Origin: Bacteroides propionicigenes
GTDB lineage: Bacteria > Bacteroidota > Bacteroidia > Bacteroidales > Bacteroidaceae
DNA: 64,000 nt
Reading direction: 5' to 3'
Assembly: GCF_018390535.1 (NCBI RefSeq)
Contig: NZ_JAHBBW010000014.1
Span: 1-64,000, forward strand
The notes under the pieces were generated by a model, which had not been told where the DNA came from, did not search any database, and was given only the letters and a program-made list of their open reading frames with translations. This document shows, piece after piece, positions 63,399 through 64,000 of this stretch. Position 1 is the first letter of the stretch. The number at the start of each line of letters is the position of its first letter. Both the position numbers and the translations under genes were made by a program.

Positions 63399-64000
63399 AT
63401 GGATGATATAGCACAATTCGATTTTCCGACCGATTCACCAAAGATTATTAAAGTTATCGGTGTAGGTGGTGGTGGCGGTAATGCCGTAAACCATATGTAT
63501 CGGGAAGGCATACATGATGTTGCTTTCGTCGTTTGCAATACCGACCGCAAAGCATTGGAAGAATCTCCGGTTCCGGTCAAACTGCAACTGGGGCACGAAG
63601 GATTGGGAGCCGGAAACCGCCCCAAGAAAGCGAAAGAAGCAACTGAAGAAAGCATTAACGAAGTGCAAGGTATGCTGAATGACGGTACGAAAATGGTATT
63701 CATCACCGCCGGCATGGGTGGCGGCACTGGTACCGGCGCAGCCCCTACCATTGCCCGGATTGCCAAAGATATGGATATACTGACCGTCGGCATCGTCACT
63801 ATTCCTTTCCGCTGGGAGGGGGATAAAAAGATAGATCAGGCACTGGACGGTGTAGAAGAAATCAGCAAACATGTAGATGCGCTGCTTGTCATCAACAACG
63901 AGAAGCTGGGCGAGATTTATCCGGACCTCTCCGTTACCAGTGCATTTGCCAAAGCAAATGACACATTGCTGATTGCCGCCAAGAGCATTGCCGAAATCAT
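63399..64000 (+). CDS. ftsZ: Cell division protein FtsZ (partial, cut by window end)
   Basis: The first 200 codons of FtsZ, the tubulin-like GTPase that forms the Z ring. The start is ATG 63399 (MDDIAQFDFP). The N-terminal GTP loop is VIGVGGGGGNAVNHM, the tubulin signature GGGTGTGAAP is near residue 107-116, and the T7-loop region begins toward the break. The reading frame is open at the last base; the C-terminal half and tail lie outside the window. Confidence 0.97.
   Translation, partial: MDDIAQFDFPTDSPKIIKVIGVGGGGGNAVNHMYREGIHDVAFVVCNTDRKALEESPVPVKLQLGHEGLGAGNRPKKAKEATEESINEVQGMLNDGTKMVFITAGMGGGTGTGAAPTIARIAKDMDILTVGIVTIPFRWEGDKKIDQALDGVEEISKHVDALLVINNEKLGEIYPDLSVTSAFAKANDTLLIAAKSIAEI

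Overview
The window reads as a chromosomal segment of a gut Bacteroides. Supporting signs are SusC/SusD pairs with carbohydrate-active enzymes, a one-protein hybrid two-component regulator, TAnnTTTG-type -7 promoter boxes, A-rich leaders without clear Shine-Dalgarno sequences, and a cell-wall/division cluster in Bacteroidetes order. The species cannot be fixed from the sequence alone.

Layout. (1) 281-17545 is a polysaccharide utilization locus (PUL): a GH43 lipoprotein, SusC and SusD on the + strand, a 23-bp bidirectional terminator, then a convergent hybrid two-component system. It is followed by four paralogous esterases with a starch-binding-like N-terminal domain and a feruloyl-esterase-type alpha/beta hydrolase domain, arranged as two divergent pairs, then an unrecognised secreted protein and a second GH43. 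The best reading is uptake and de-esterification of feruloylated arabinoxylan or arabinan-type hemicellulose. (2) 17806-22573 holds topoisomerase IV subunit A, a DUF3316 protein, an S41 protease lipoprotein and tRNA-Leu(TAG). (3) 22753-31592 is a second, compact PUL: SusC, SusD, a GH3 and a PF10091/GH144-like enzyme, a combination suggesting beta-1,2-glucan use, with no regulator beside it. (4) 31602-48015 is mostly housekeeping: a TonB-type receptor, a DUF4010 membrane protein, a CYTH protein, a 43-residue membrane protein, prfB, acyl-CoA synthetase, an M20 deacylase, an EnvC-like protein, DUF4292, a TPR lipoprotein, dut, dgt, and the glycine-lipid acyltransferase pair glsB/glsA. (5) 48244-64000 holds an ECF sigma factor and the dcw cluster mraZ-rsmH-ftsL-ftsI-murE-mraY-murD-ftsW-murG-murC-ftsQ-ftsA-ftsZ, with ftsZ cut by the window end and murF and ddl absent.

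I did not find a wholly new multi-gene system. The most interesting signals are regulatory or structural: a 22-bp tandem array with a palindromic core directly before ftsI; a 15-bp tandem array ending at the GH3 start codon; a 21-bp-spaced direct repeat plus 24-bp palindrome between glsA and the sigma factor; a 21-bp-spaced direct repeat in the divergent esterase promoter; 10-bp-phased GTGGGG boxes before mraZ; and three large hairpin elements between genes (27525-27610, 30081-30180, 36308-36411). The four-esterase array and the unrecognised protein at 15393-16091 are the main protein-level targets.
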